Position numbers and translations under genes: made by a program. A DNA stretch of 64,000 nt from Chryseobacterium gleum (GTDB lineage: Bacteria > Bacteroidota > Bacteroidia > Flavobacteriales > Weeksellaceae): contig NZ_LR134289.1 in the NCBI RefSeq assembly GCF_900636535.1, positions 4,295,001-4,359,000 on the forward strand. The letters run 5' to 3'. The number at the start of each line of letters is the position of its first letter. Position 1 is the stretch's first letter. Below, in pieces: positions 7,898 to 15,048 of this stretch. The notes beneath the pieces are model-generated. The model was not told the DNA's origin. It made no database searches and saw nothing but the letters and a program-made list of their open reading frames with translations.

Positions 7898-8728
7898 TTG
7901 AAAACGAAAAAACAAGATTATTCACATCTTTCACCAAGCCAGCCTATCGGAATTTTCGACAGTGGAGTAGGAGGTCTTACCGTTGCCAAAGAAATCAAAA
8001 GACTTCTTCCTAATGAAGATCTGATTTACTTTGGAGATACAAAGCACCTTCCTTACGGAGAAAAATCCAGGGAAGCCATCATTGAATATTCTACAAAGAT
8101 TACCAATTTTCTGCTGGAACAGAACTGCAAAGCAATTGTAATTGCCTGTAATACGGCAACCGCTAATGCTTTGAATGAAGTAATGCAGTCTGTTGCAGGA
8201 AGAGTGCCTGTAATAGACGTTATCAATCCTGTAGCTGAAAAAGTATCTTACGAAATCCACAATAATGTTGGAGTTATTGCAACTAAAGCGACTGTAAATT
8301 CAGGACTGTATAAAAAGAGTATCCGCAAGCATAATAAATGGATCAAAGTGGACGAGTTGGCAACACCATTGCTGGTACCTGCCATTGAAGAAGGTTTTAA
8401 AAACCATCCGATTACCCATGCTATTATTTACAATTATTTAAGCAACAGTAAGCTTAAAAATATTGAAACGTTGATTCTGGGCTGTACCCATTATCCTCTT
8501 TTAATAGATGAAATCAAGCAGTATTACGGAAACAGGGTACGGGTAATAGACTCTCCAAATATTGTTGCCAATCATCTGAAGATTATCATGGATAAGTACC
8601 ATCTTTTAAACGAGAACAATCCCAAACCGAATTATCATTTCTATCTTTCAGATCTTACCAAGAATTTTGAAAAGATCTCTAAAAAGTTCTTCGGGAAAAC
8701 AATTGATTTAGAATTGAAAGTATTATAA
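7898..8728 (+). CDS. murI: Glutamate racemase
   Basis: This cytoplasmic enzyme interconverts L- and D-glutamate for peptidoglycan. Both catalytic cysteines are in their motifs: 'VIACNTATANAL' in the first half and 'LGCTHYPLL' in the second. 'GIFDSGVGGLTV' and 'YFGDTKHLPYG' complete the family signature. The frame can start with TTG at 7877 or TTG at 7898. I chose 7898 because the promoter core overlaps the earlier codon. The resulting ~276 residues are normal for MurI. It is followed by a strong terminator and stands alone. Confidence 0.95.
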   Translation: MKTKKQDYSHLSPSQPIGIFDSGVGGLTVAKEIKRLLPNEDLIYFGDTKHLPYGEKSREAIIEYSTKITNFLLEQNCKAIVIACNTATANALNEVMQSVAGRVPVIDVINPVAEKVSYEIHNNVGVIATKATVNSGLYKKSIRKHNKWIKVDELATPLLVPAIEEGFKNHPITHAIIYNYLSNSKLKNIETLILGCTHYPLLIDEIKQYYGNRVRVIDSPNIVANHLKIIMDKYHLLNENNPKPNYHFYLSDLTKNFEKISKKFFGKTIDLELKVL

Positions 8729-8731
8729 ATA

Positions 8732-8765
8732 AAAAGTCTGCCTCACATCGAAGCAGACTTTTTTC
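8732..8765 (+). terminator. Intrinsic terminator after murI
   Basis: A 10-bp stem (AAAAGTCTGC / GCAGACTTTT) with an 11-nt loop, followed by T. It lies between murI and the convergent nitroreductase gene. Confidence 0.85.
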
Positions 8766-8807
8766 TTAGTGTCATGGGGGAAATAATTTGTGAAACTTGT
8801 GTTTTAA

Positions 8808-9407
8808 TTATGCTTCCACAATTACTTTCTCAGCATTCAGTCTTTTTTTTGGATTGAATTTAGGCTGATTGGCATCTGTCTCGTCTCTTTCCCCGATCGC
8901 TACTGCGAATAAGGTTTCATATTTTTCATTATTCAGCACGGCATCATATCCATCAGGTTCAATTCCTTCCATTGGAGTGGAATCTATACCCATGGCAGCA
9001 CAGGCAGATAAAAGTACTCCCAATGACAAATACACCTGATGACGCAGCCAGGATTTTACAGCCTCTTCACCTTTAGGTTTTACCATCGTCCGGTAATAAT
9101 TAACAGCACCTTCCGGAAGATTTTCTTCTATTTGTTTTTCAAAGTTCTCTATATCTTTGATCACCTGGAAAACAATGATGTAGTTGCTTTCCAATACTTT
9201 TTCCTTATTAAAATAAGATTTGTCCCCTAATTGCTGCTTCAGCTCCGGATCATTTACAAATATAAAATTCCATGGCTGGCTGTTGATAGAAGACGGACTG
9301 AGGTTTAAAATTTGTTTAAGCTCTGCAACCTGCTGTTCAGTAACTTTTCCCTGTGGGTTATACTTTTTTACAGTATACCTGTTTTTCATTTGCTCTAAAA
9401 AGTTCAT
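8808..9407 (-). CDS. NfsB-like nitroreductase / NAD(P)H-dependent oxidoreductase
   Basis: This 199-residue FMN flavoprotein of the nitroreductase superfamily has 'KNRYTVKKYNPQGKVTEQQV' at the N-terminus (FMN phosphate contact). 'LSPSSINSQPWNFIFV', the classic substrate/FMN loop, follows, and 'GIDSTPMEGIEPDGYD' lies near the end of the fold. Such enzymes reduce nitro compounds, quinones or similar electrophiles with NAD(P)H. It is divergently transcribed from an HxlR-family regulator gene, and both starts are preceded by the same 18-nt sequence. The regulator therefore probably controls it in response to an electrophile. The physiological substrate is unknown. Confidence 0.92.
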   Translation of the reverse strand: MNFLEQMKNRYTVKKYNPQGKVTEQQVAELKQILNLSPSSINSQPWNFIFVNDPELKQQLGDKSYFNKEKVLESNYIIVFQVIKDIENFEKQIEENLPEGAVNYYRTMVKPKGEEAVKSWLRHQVYLSLGVLLSACAAMGIDSTPMEGIEPDGYDAVLNNEKYETLFAVAIGERDETDANQPKFNPKKRLNAEKVIVEA

Positions 9408-9491
9408 AATTTTATACTATCATTTTTATAGTTACAAAATTAATTTAAGTTTCCTAACTTTGCAATAACGGTAAAAAATGATAGTATAAAA
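9408..9491. promoter_or_regulatory. Divergent promoter/operator between nitroreductase and hxlR-type gene
   Basis: A perfect 18-nt inverted repeat brackets the intergenic DNA. TTTTATACTATCATTTTT at 9410-9427 is the reverse complement of the sequence at 9474-9491. Each copy lies immediately before a start codon (2 nt from the nitroreductase ATG, 0 nt from the regulator ATG). The left copy also contains ACTAT-N7-ATAGT (9416-9432). Between the copies lie two -7 elements: TAACTTTG at 9455-9462 (plus strand) and TAATTTTG at 9442-9435 (minus strand). The minus-strand element has a TTG 20 nt upstream. This is a plausible HxlR operator pair that would block both genes. Confidence 0.75.
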
Positions 9492-9839
9492 ATGTATACC
9501 ATAGATAATAAATCCTACCCGTGCTGTACCAGTGTTACGATGAAATTTATAGGAGGCAAATGGAAAGCAGTAATTTTACACCATTTGATTGATGGCGCTA
9601 AGCGATATAATGAATTAAGAAAGTCAATTCCTACCATTACAGAAAGAACCCTCAGCCTACAGCTAAAGCAACTGGAAGAAGATGGAATTGTTGACCGAAA
9701 AGTTTTTACAGAGAAACCTCCTTTAGTGGTGGAATATGAATTAACAGACTTCGGAAGAACCTTATTGCCTGTTCTGGAAGCCATTACAAAATGGGGTGAA
9801 GAAGCTCCGGTTATCTCAAAAAAAATAATCAGGAATTAG
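9492..9839 (+). CDS. HxlR-family transcriptional regulator
   Basis: This 115-residue winged-helix protein has the HxlR/DUF24 signature: 'YPCCTSVTMKFIGGKWKAVILHHL' at residues 8-31, 'RYNELRKSIPTITERTLSLQLKQLEEDGIV' (recognition helix) and 'VEYELTDFGRTLLPVLEAI'. Two adjacent cysteines (about residues 10-11) sit where HxlR-type redox or electrophile sensors such as YodB and HypR have their reactive Cys. It is divergent from a nitroreductase, the classic arrangement for a quinone/diamide-type sensor and its target. The stop region overlaps the 3' end of the convergent rsmD by 4 nt. The ligand is not known. Confidence 0.93.
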   Translation: MYTIDNKSYPCCTSVTMKFIGGKWKAVILHHLIDGAKRYNELRKSIPTITERTLSLQLKQLEEDGIVDRKVFTEKPPLVVEYELTDFGRTLLPVLEAITKWGEEAPVISKKIIRN

Positions 9840-10408
9840 AGTTCCTGATTATCTTCTTTATTCGGTTCAAAAAAACTGAAACTTACGTTTCCGTATTTTC
9901 GGGTGTCTATTAAATTAGGGTGATCGAATTTCATACGGCTTTGGTGCTCTACAATCAGAACTCCATTTTCTTTCAGGTATTTATTGTTTAAGACCAGAGA
10001 GATAAGCTCGTGATATTTTTTCTCTTCCATTTCGAAAGGCGCATCAGAGAAAACAATCTCAAATGACTTTTTATTTCTGAATTTTTTAAGCCAGTCAAAA
10101 ACATCTCCTCTCTGTACATTGATCTGGAGTGCCATATCAAGCTCGGAAGCAGTAGCGTTGATGAATGCCGTATGCTTTGGATTCATTTCCACAGAAGTTA
10201 TATTCTGACCTCCTCTGGAAGCAAATTCCAGGGTAATAGAGCCAATTCCGGCAAAAAGATCAAGCACGGAGATCGACTGCATATCGTATTTGTTTTCCAG
10301 AATGCTGAATAAAGCCTCTTTCGCAAAATCGGTGGTAGGTCTTACTTCAAAGTTCTTGGGAGCGGCAATTTTTTTGGCTTTCCATTTGCCTGATATTATT
10401 CTGAACAT
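9836..10408 (-). CDS. rsmD: 16S rRNA (guanine(966)-N2)-methyltransferase
   Basis: An S-adenosylmethionine-dependent methyltransferase of the RsmD family. It has 'RIISGKWKAKKI' at the start, 'VRPTTDFAKEALFSIL' (substrate region) and motif I 'VLDLFAGIGSITLEFASRGG' near residue 65. Motif IV reads 'SDAPF' where many RsmD enzymes have DPPY/DPPF, a small departure worth noting. 190 residues is normal. It lies just downstream of a DUF3822 gene on the same strand, a pairing common in Flavobacteriia. Its 3' end overlaps the convergent regulator by 4 nt. Confidence 0.92.
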   Translation of the reverse strand: MFRIISGKWKAKKIAAPKNFEVRPTTDFAKEALFSILENKYDMQSISVLDLFAGIGSITLEFASRGGQNITSVEMNPKHTAFINATASELDMALQINVQRGDVFDWLKKFRNKKSFEIVFSDAPFEMEEKKYHELISLVLNNKYLKENGVLIVEHQSRMKFDHPNLIDTRKYGNVSFSFFEPNKEDNQEL

Positions 10409-10486
10409 ATTTTTGTTAGAGGTTAGGTGGTAGATTATAGGTGGCAGGTGAATGTGTTTTAATTTCTATTACCTTTTGCCTGCAAC

Positions 10487-11203
10487 CTAATTAAGTATAA
10501 AATTCTTGTTGGGAATGTTGTCAAAAACAATTTTCAGGTTTTTAACAAACTTCTGAAGTTCAGAAATAAATGTTTCATTTTCCGTAGTTTCTCCATAAGC
10601 ATAAAAGCTGGTTTCATTAATTCCGAAACCGATTTTGCTTAATGTAAACATAATGAAGTAAAGAAAATCTACTTCTGAATTGACATCCAGATTATTATAA
10701 AGAATAATTTTCTTATTGTCAATCGCAAAAAATTCACACTGATTATGATAGAGGTTGATGTGAATTTCTTTACTGGTTTTATTATTGATTGAGCTTAAAA
10801 ACTTTTCACCTGAGAAATTAAAATGGGCAGGCACGGCAAGTTCCTTTATTTTTTTATAATAGCTTTTCGGGAAAGTATAATAAAACTGAATATTGAATTT
10901 TTTGTTGATGGAGAGCATCAGTTCCTCCTTCTCTCTGTCAGCCGGAGCATTGAAGGCAATCAGATCAAATCCTGCATCATGCTCGGAAAAACCTTCCGGC
11001 ATCAGGGTAAAGTGATTAAATGCTGAAATCACATGGATTTCTTCATAGCGCTGCTTGATAAGAACTTCGTCCAGCTTCTGTTCAATAAGATTGGCTGGTG
11101 TCTCTTCAGTAACGAAATAAGACTTTTCCTCCAGGATGTTTTTGTTTTTAACAATCTGGCAGATTAATCCGTCTTTGGTAAAAAGTAAATTAAGTACGTT
11201 CAT
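10487..11203 (-). CDS. DUF3822-family protein
   Basis: This 238-residue cytoplasmic-looking protein belongs to the DUF3822 family of Bacteroidota: it opens 'MNVLNLLFTKDGLICQIV', contains 'EIHINLYHNQCEFFAIDNKKIILYNNL' and ends in a short polar tail. Relatives have been described as having an actin/RNase H-like fold. I see no nucleotide-binding signature certain enough to state an activity. It lies directly upstream of rsmD, separated by a spacer with TTAGAGGTTAGG-type words, and downstream of the Smr gene. The conserved neighbourhood with rsmD is the only hint of a role, perhaps tied to ribosome or RNA biology. Confidence 0.82.
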   Translation of the reverse strand: MNVLNLLFTKDGLICQIVKNKNILEEKSYFVTEETPANLIEQKLDEVLIKQRYEEIHVISAFNHFTLMPEGFSEHDAGFDLIAFNAPADREKEELMLSINKKFNIQFYYTFPKSYYKKIKELAVPAHFNFSGEKFLSSINNKTSKEIHINLYHNQCEFFAIDNKKIILYNNLDVNSEVDFLYFIMFTLSKIGFGINETSFYAYGETTENETFISELQKFVKNLKIVFDNIPNKNFILN

Positions 11204-11221
11204 ATTTCAATTCCTGCAAAT

Positions 11222-11740
11222 TTAGTGAAATTCTACCATTACCGCACCTGATTGATGGTGAAGTATTTCCTTATTATAAAAATCAATATTGACCTGGCTT
11301 TCCAGTACATCCCGAACCATCCGCTGTAAAGTACCATCACCAATACCATGAACAATTTCCAGCCTCTTCAGGTTATTTTTCCTGCAAAACTCCAGTACTT
11401 CAATCAGTTTTTCCTTTTGAATAAACAGTCTTTCAAAGCTGTCATAGTCATTGGGATTCTTTACCAAATTATGAAAATGCAGGTCCAGAACCAAATGATT
11501 TTTCTGATGTTTCTTAGAAATAATTTTTTTGGGTTCTGCTTTCCTTAAAATTCTTATATTTTCATACAGATCAGCATCTTTCGGAACCAGCTTTTCTTTG
11601 GGATACTGATGGGTAAAGCCATATTCATCTTTAAAAACGACAATATTTCCCTTCACGGAAGTTACTATTCCGCTTAAATCTTCGTCTACTACCGAAACCT
11701 TATCGCCGATTTTCATATTTTCAAGTCTCCTCTGAGTCAA
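11222..11740 (-). CDS. Smr-domain protein (MutS2-type small nuclease domain)
   Basis: The 172-residue protein starts with a small beta-barrel-like segment ('MKIGDKVSVVDEDLSGIVTSVKGNIVVFKDEYGFTHQYP'). It ends in a Smr domain with 'LDLHFH' near residue 90 and 'VHGIGDGTLQRMV' near residue 140. In Smr proteins the LDLH and HGxG motifs form the nicking or RNA-cleaving active site, and both are intact. The MutS ATPase part of MutS2 is missing, so this is a stand-alone Smr protein as commonly seen in Bacteroidota. ATG codons exist at residue 1 and at residue 9 (MKIGDK). I kept the longer form. Confidence 0.85.
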   Translation of the reverse strand: MTQRRLENMKIGDKVSVVDEDLSGIVTSVKGNIVVFKDEYGFTHQYPKEKLVPKDADLYENIRILRKAEPKKIISKKHQKNHLVLDLHFHNLVKNPNDYDSFERLFIQKEKLIEVLEFCRKNNLKRLEIVHGIGDGTLQRMVRDVLESQVNIDFYNKEILHHQSGAVMVEFH

Positions 11741-11828
11741 TTATTGTACAAAGGTAGAAAGTAAAAGATATAGAAAACAAACTCCTTTACTCTCAAACTC
11801 TCAAACACTCCAACTTTTACGTGCTTTA

Positions 11829-12326
11829 TCACACCCTCGGCCCCAATTCAATAACTTCCAGATCCCTGATCTCTTCACCATCTACTACAAAGCGCATCAT
11901 TGTTCTTACTTTATGCCAGCCCTGTTTTCCACACGCACCGGGATTGAGGTGAAGAAGCTTGTTTTTCTCATCGTACATTGCTTTCAGAATATGAGAATGT
12001 CCTGAAATAAATAACTTCGGGGGCTGTTCTGCAATTTCTTTCTTCGCAAGAGGTGAGTATTTCCCGGGATATCCTCCGATATGAATCATCAGAACTTCCA
12101 GTTTTTCACAAAAGAAACGGTTAACCTCGGGAAACTCTGCCTGAATTTTGGAATTATCAATATTTCCGTAAACTCCCTTCAGAGGTTTTATTTTTTCAAG
12201 CTGTTCAATCACATCCAGACTTCCGAAATCTCCACAATGCCAGATTTCATCGGCCTGAGAAGCATATTCCAGGATCCTGTGATCAATATAGGAGTGAGAG
12301 TCGGAGAGGAGAAGGATTTTGGTCAT
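11829..12326 (-). CDS. YfcE/MJ0936-type metallophosphoesterase
   Basis: This calcineurin-like phosphodiesterase of 165 residues shows the metal ligands in order: 'LLSDSHSYID' (Asp/His), 'WHCGDFGS', 'GNIDN' (GNxD/H), 'MIHIGGYPG' and 'SGHSHILKA' (GHxH). Small members of this group hydrolyse phosphodiesters such as bis-p-nitrophenyl phosphate with Mn2+, and true substrates are rarely known. The start codon overlaps the stop of the upstream secreted-protein gene (TAATG), so the two are translationally coupled. Length is normal for the family. Confidence 0.92.
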   Translation of the reverse strand: MTKILLLSDSHSYIDHRILEYASQADEIWHCGDFGSLDVIEQLEKIKPLKGVYGNIDNSKIQAEFPEVNRFFCEKLEVLMIHIGGYPGKYSPLAKKEIAEQPPKLFISGHSHILKAMYDEKNKLLHLNPGACGKQGWHKVRTMMRFVVDGEEIRDLEVIELGPRV

Positions 12327-12775
12327 TATCTAAAGGTTCTTTCAGTAATATTTTCGTGATATTTATCTTTGAATATGGCTACACGCTCAGGATTAAGTTC
12401 CCCGTCGTGATTGATCACTCTTTCTTTCAGTAACCATTTTACCAGTTTTTCCATTCCTTTTTTCGAATTCATAAAATTGGATATTTTGGTCATATCCGTC
12501 GATTCTACTTTTGTTTTTTCAGTAAGAAAATTCAGGATAAAATAATCATCATTTACATACCTTGGCGTTTCATTATCCATATACCGGTAAAGAAGAACTT
12601 CTTCATCATCTTTCATAGAGAAAAAGGAATACTGGGCTACATTGATCTTTTCTGCTTTCAGAATCTGTTTCCCATCCAGTAAAACTTTATCATCTTTAAT
12701 GGATACGTCCTGGGAAAAATATAAATTACAGCTTATCATCAGTAAGAAGAAAGCCAATAATCTGTTTAGTGTCAT
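12326..12775 (-). CDS. Secreted protein of unknown function
   Basis: The protein has an N-terminal signal peptide (MTLNRLLAFFLLMISCNLYFSQ) with likely cleavage after the Ser-Gln, followed by about 125 polar residues. I recognise no domain. A start 39 nt further upstream (12814) is possible, but a TATATTTG promoter core lies inside that stretch, so ATG 12775 is preferred. The stop overlaps the ATG of the downstream phosphoesterase. It contains 'INVAQYSFFSMKDDEEVLLYRY' and 'FLTEKTKVESTDMTKISNFMN', which suggests a compact periplasmic domain. Confidence 0.7.
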   Translation of the reverse strand: MTLNRLLAFFLLMISCNLYFSQDVSIKDDKVLLDGKQILKAEKINVAQYSFFSMKDDEEVLLYRYMDNETPRYVNDDYFILNFLTEKTKVESTDMTKISNFMNSKKGMEKLVKWLLKERVINHDGELNPERVAIFKDKYHENITERTFR

Positions 12776-12794
12776 TTTACTATTTTTAAGATTG

Positions 12795-12802
12795 CAAATA
12801 TA
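12795..12802 (-). promoter_or_regulatory. Promoter core (TATATTTG) upstream of the 12.3-12.8 kb operon
   Basis: Read on the minus strand, TATATTTG followed by C matches the -7 element and lies 19 nt before the start at 12775. Confidence 0.5.
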
Positions 12803-12830
12803 AAGAAGCTTCATAAACTGAGTCGGGCTC

Positions 12831-13295
12831 TTAATCTGTAATATTTTTTGTTTTTCGGATAGAATCCATTTTCTTTTCTATATCCGCACTGAAAACCTTT
12901 TTTAGTTTCAGCTGATTCTCCGTAAGTTTTGTAATAACAAAAGTGCCTGTCATATTGGTATTGGAAGGAAATACAATGGTCACTGTAGAATCTGAAGCTT
13001 TTTTCCAGCTTCCGATGTAGCGGTCTGCCTTTTCGTTTTTAGTCACAGGTTCTTCCAGAGCATCATATTTTAAGGTAGATTTGATCAGATTTCCTGTGAT
13101 CTTTCCGTTTTTCTGAAATCTGATTCCTTCTCTTCTGGCCTCAAAACCATCCTGTTTTTCATAAGTATAAATATAGGTGTCCATTTTATTCAAATTCCAG
13201 GTTTGTAACAGCAATGGATTGGCTGTTTTGTCCTGAGCTTTAATTGTGGTGGCAGCAAAAAGGGAGAAAATACAGATACAAATAGGCTTTTTCAT
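12831..13295 (-). CDS. Secreted lipocalin-like protein of unknown function
   Basis: A signal peptide (MKKPICICIFSLFAATTIKAQ) precedes about 134 residues with the feel of a small beta-barrel: 'LLQTWNLNKMDTYIYTYEKQDG', 'GIRFQKNGKITGNLI', 'YIGSWKKASDSTVTIVFP' and 'FVITKLTENQLKLKKVF'. This 'W..' start followed by gradual 'itkLtenqL.l' strands is common in small Bacteroidota lipocalin-like proteins, but the match is by eye only. The frame opens at 13343. I chose ATG 13295 because the signal peptide begins there. It is divergent from the serine hydrolase gene. Confidence 0.65.
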   Translation of the reverse strand: MKKPICICIFSLFAATTIKAQDKTANPLLLQTWNLNKMDTYIYTYEKQDGFEARREGIRFQKNGKITGNLIKSTLKYDALEEPVTKNEKADRYIGSWKKASDSTVTIVFPSNTNMTGTFVITKLTENQLKLKKVFSADIEKKMDSIRKTKNITD

Positions 13296-13357
13296 GAATA
13301 CAACTGATTTATTGTAAAGTTTTAACGCGGCTAAAATTAGCATCGCTTATTATTTAG

Positions 13358-13365
13358 TAAATTTG
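13358..13365 (+). promoter_or_regulatory. Promoter core (TAAATTTG) upstream of the serine hydrolase gene
   Basis: TAAATTTG fits the -7 element 19 nt before the ATG at 13384. Confidence 0.5.
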
Positions 13366-13383
13366 GGAAAATTAAAATAAACA

Positions 13384-14928
13384 ATGAAACAGAAACTTTC
13401 TTTTTTCATTTTTCTTTTAACTGTAGGATTGGTCAATGCGCAGGTAGAAGAAAAAAAGCTGGACGAACTGATCCAGAATACCCTGAAAACTTTTGATGTA
13501 CCGGGAATGTCGGTGGGAATTGTAAAAGACGGTAAAGTGATCTATTCCAAAGGGTTTGGTGTGCGTTCTCTTACCAGCAAACAGCCAATGGATGATAATA
13601 CGTTGGTAGGAATTGCTTCCAACTCAAAAGGTTTTACGTGTACGGCATTAGCAATCCTGGCAGATGAAGGAAAGTTGAACTGGGACGATAAAGTTTCAAA
13701 ATATATTCCTGAGTTTCAAATGTATGATCCCTACGTTTCTCAAAATGTAACGATCAAAGATCTTATTACCCACAGAGCAGGATTAGGACTTGGCCAGGGA
13801 GATCTTATGTTCTTTCCGGAAGGAGGAAATTTAACGGTTAACGATATCGTTCACAATGTGAGATATCTGAAACCCGAAAATCCTTTCAGAACGAAACTGG
13901 ATTATAATAACATCATGTTCATTGTGGCTGGAGAAGTGATTCACAGGATCTCCGGATTAAGCTGGGCTGAATTTATTGAGCAAAGAATTATGAAACCTGT
14001 AGGAATGACCTCAAGTTTTGGAAGCTACAACAGAGCAAAATCTGTAGCGAATAAAATTGATGCGCACGCACCTGTAGAAGGAAAAGCAATAGCTGTTCCT
14101 CATGACTGGAACGAAACCGCCAATGCTGCAGGAGGAATTATGAGTAACATTAAAGACATGACTACATGGGCTGAATGCCTTCTAAATAATTTCACTACTA
14201 AAGATGGAAAAAAACTGGTTTCAGATAAGAATGCTCAACAATTGTGGAGTTTACAGATTCCGGACAGAGTAGCGGCAAAAAATCCTTATGATACCAGTTT
14301 CTACGGATATGGTTTAGGGTGGTTCTTAAGTGACGTTAAAGGGCACAAGCAGGTACAGCATACGGGAGGATTAATCGGAACGGTTACCCAGTTTACTTTA
14401 ATTCCGGATATGAAACTGGGAATTGTAGTATTGACGAACCAGCAATCTGGAGCAGCTTTCAATACCATTACGAATACGGTAAAAGATTCTTATCTTGGCG
14501 TAGCAGACAGAAACTGGCTGAAAACCTATGGAGAAAGAATGTCTAAAATGGAGGCTGAATTCAATAAACAAAAGAAAGATGCTTATGCTAAATCTGAAGC
14601 ATTTAAAAAAGAAAAAGGACTGCAGCCCAAAGCAGAACAGTTTACAGGAACATACAATGATGTATGGTTTGGTGATGTAGAAATTGCACAACAGGGAGAT
14701 ACCTACAGAATTTCGTGCAAGAATTCTCCAAGATTAAAAGGAGAGCTGCTTCCTTACTCCAATAATTCATTCATTATAAAGTGGGATGACAGAAGCTATG
14801 ATGCTGATGCTTATATTATTTTCAGTTATGATGAAAACGGAAAGGCAGAGTCTGCAAGATTGAAGGCAATTTCAGATGTAACAGACTTTAGTTTTGATTT
14901 TGATGATCTGGATCTGAAGAGAAAATAA
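13384..14928 (+). CDS. Secreted serine hydrolase, class C beta-lactamase/ESTHER-like fold
   Basis: This 514-residue exported enzyme has a signal peptide (MKQKLSFFIFLLTVGLVNAQ). Its catalytic domain follows the penicillin-binding/class C beta-lactamase plan: SxxK in 'ASNSKGFTC' (Ser near residue 77), YxN as 'LDYNNIMF' (near residue 174) and HxG as 'QHTGGLIG' (near residue 327). The last ~110 residues ('FTGTYNDVWFGDVEIAQQGDTY...') resemble DUF3471, a C-terminal beta domain often fused to such enzymes. Family members include esterases, D-aminopeptidases and beta-lactamases, so resistance cannot be inferred. It is monocistronic and followed by a long hairpin. Confidence 0.92.
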   Translation: MKQKLSFFIFLLTVGLVNAQVEEKKLDELIQNTLKTFDVPGMSVGIVKDGKVIYSKGFGVRSLTSKQPMDDNTLVGIASNSKGFTCTALAILADEGKLNWDDKVSKYIPEFQMYDPYVSQNVTIKDLITHRAGLGLGQGDLMFFPEGGNLTVNDIVHNVRYLKPENPFRTKLDYNNIMFIVAGEVIHRISGLSWAEFIEQRIMKPVGMTSSFGSYNRAKSVANKIDAHAPVEGKAIAVPHDWNETANAAGGIMSNIKDMTTWAECLLNNFTTKDGKKLVSDKNAQQLWSLQIPDRVAAKNPYDTSFYGYGLGWFLSDVKGHKQVQHTGGLIGTVTQFTLIPDMKLGIVVLTNQQSGAAFNTITNTVKDSYLGVADRNWLKTYGERMSKMEAEFNKQKKDAYAKSEAFKKEKGLQPKAEQFTGTYNDVWFGDVEIAQQGDTYRISCKNSPRLKGELLPYSNNSFIIKWDDRSYDADAYIIFSYDENGKAESARLKAISDVTDFSFDFDDLDLKRK

Positions 14929-14947
14929 ACTTTTTTAAGGAAGAATA

Positions 14948-14999
14948 AATAAATCCATATTATTTTATAACTTTAAATGTAAAATAATATGGATTTATT
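14948..14999 (+). terminator. Long perfect inverted repeat, probable terminator
   Basis: Two 20-nt arms (14948-14967 and 14980-14999) pair perfectly around a 12-nt loop and are followed by GTTTTG. It lies 19 nt after the serine hydrolase stop. The stem is unusually long and AT-rich for a plain terminator. Confidence 0.6.
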
Positions 15000-15048
15000 G
15001 TTTTGTAAATGAATGTGTTGTGTTGGTTGTGAATTAACTATTATAGCT

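Noticed and set aside
13384..14928. Calling the serine hydrolase a resistance beta-lactamase
   Set aside because: The SxxK/YxN/HxG motifs are shared with esterases and aminopeptidases, and the C-terminal domain is not typical of AmpC.
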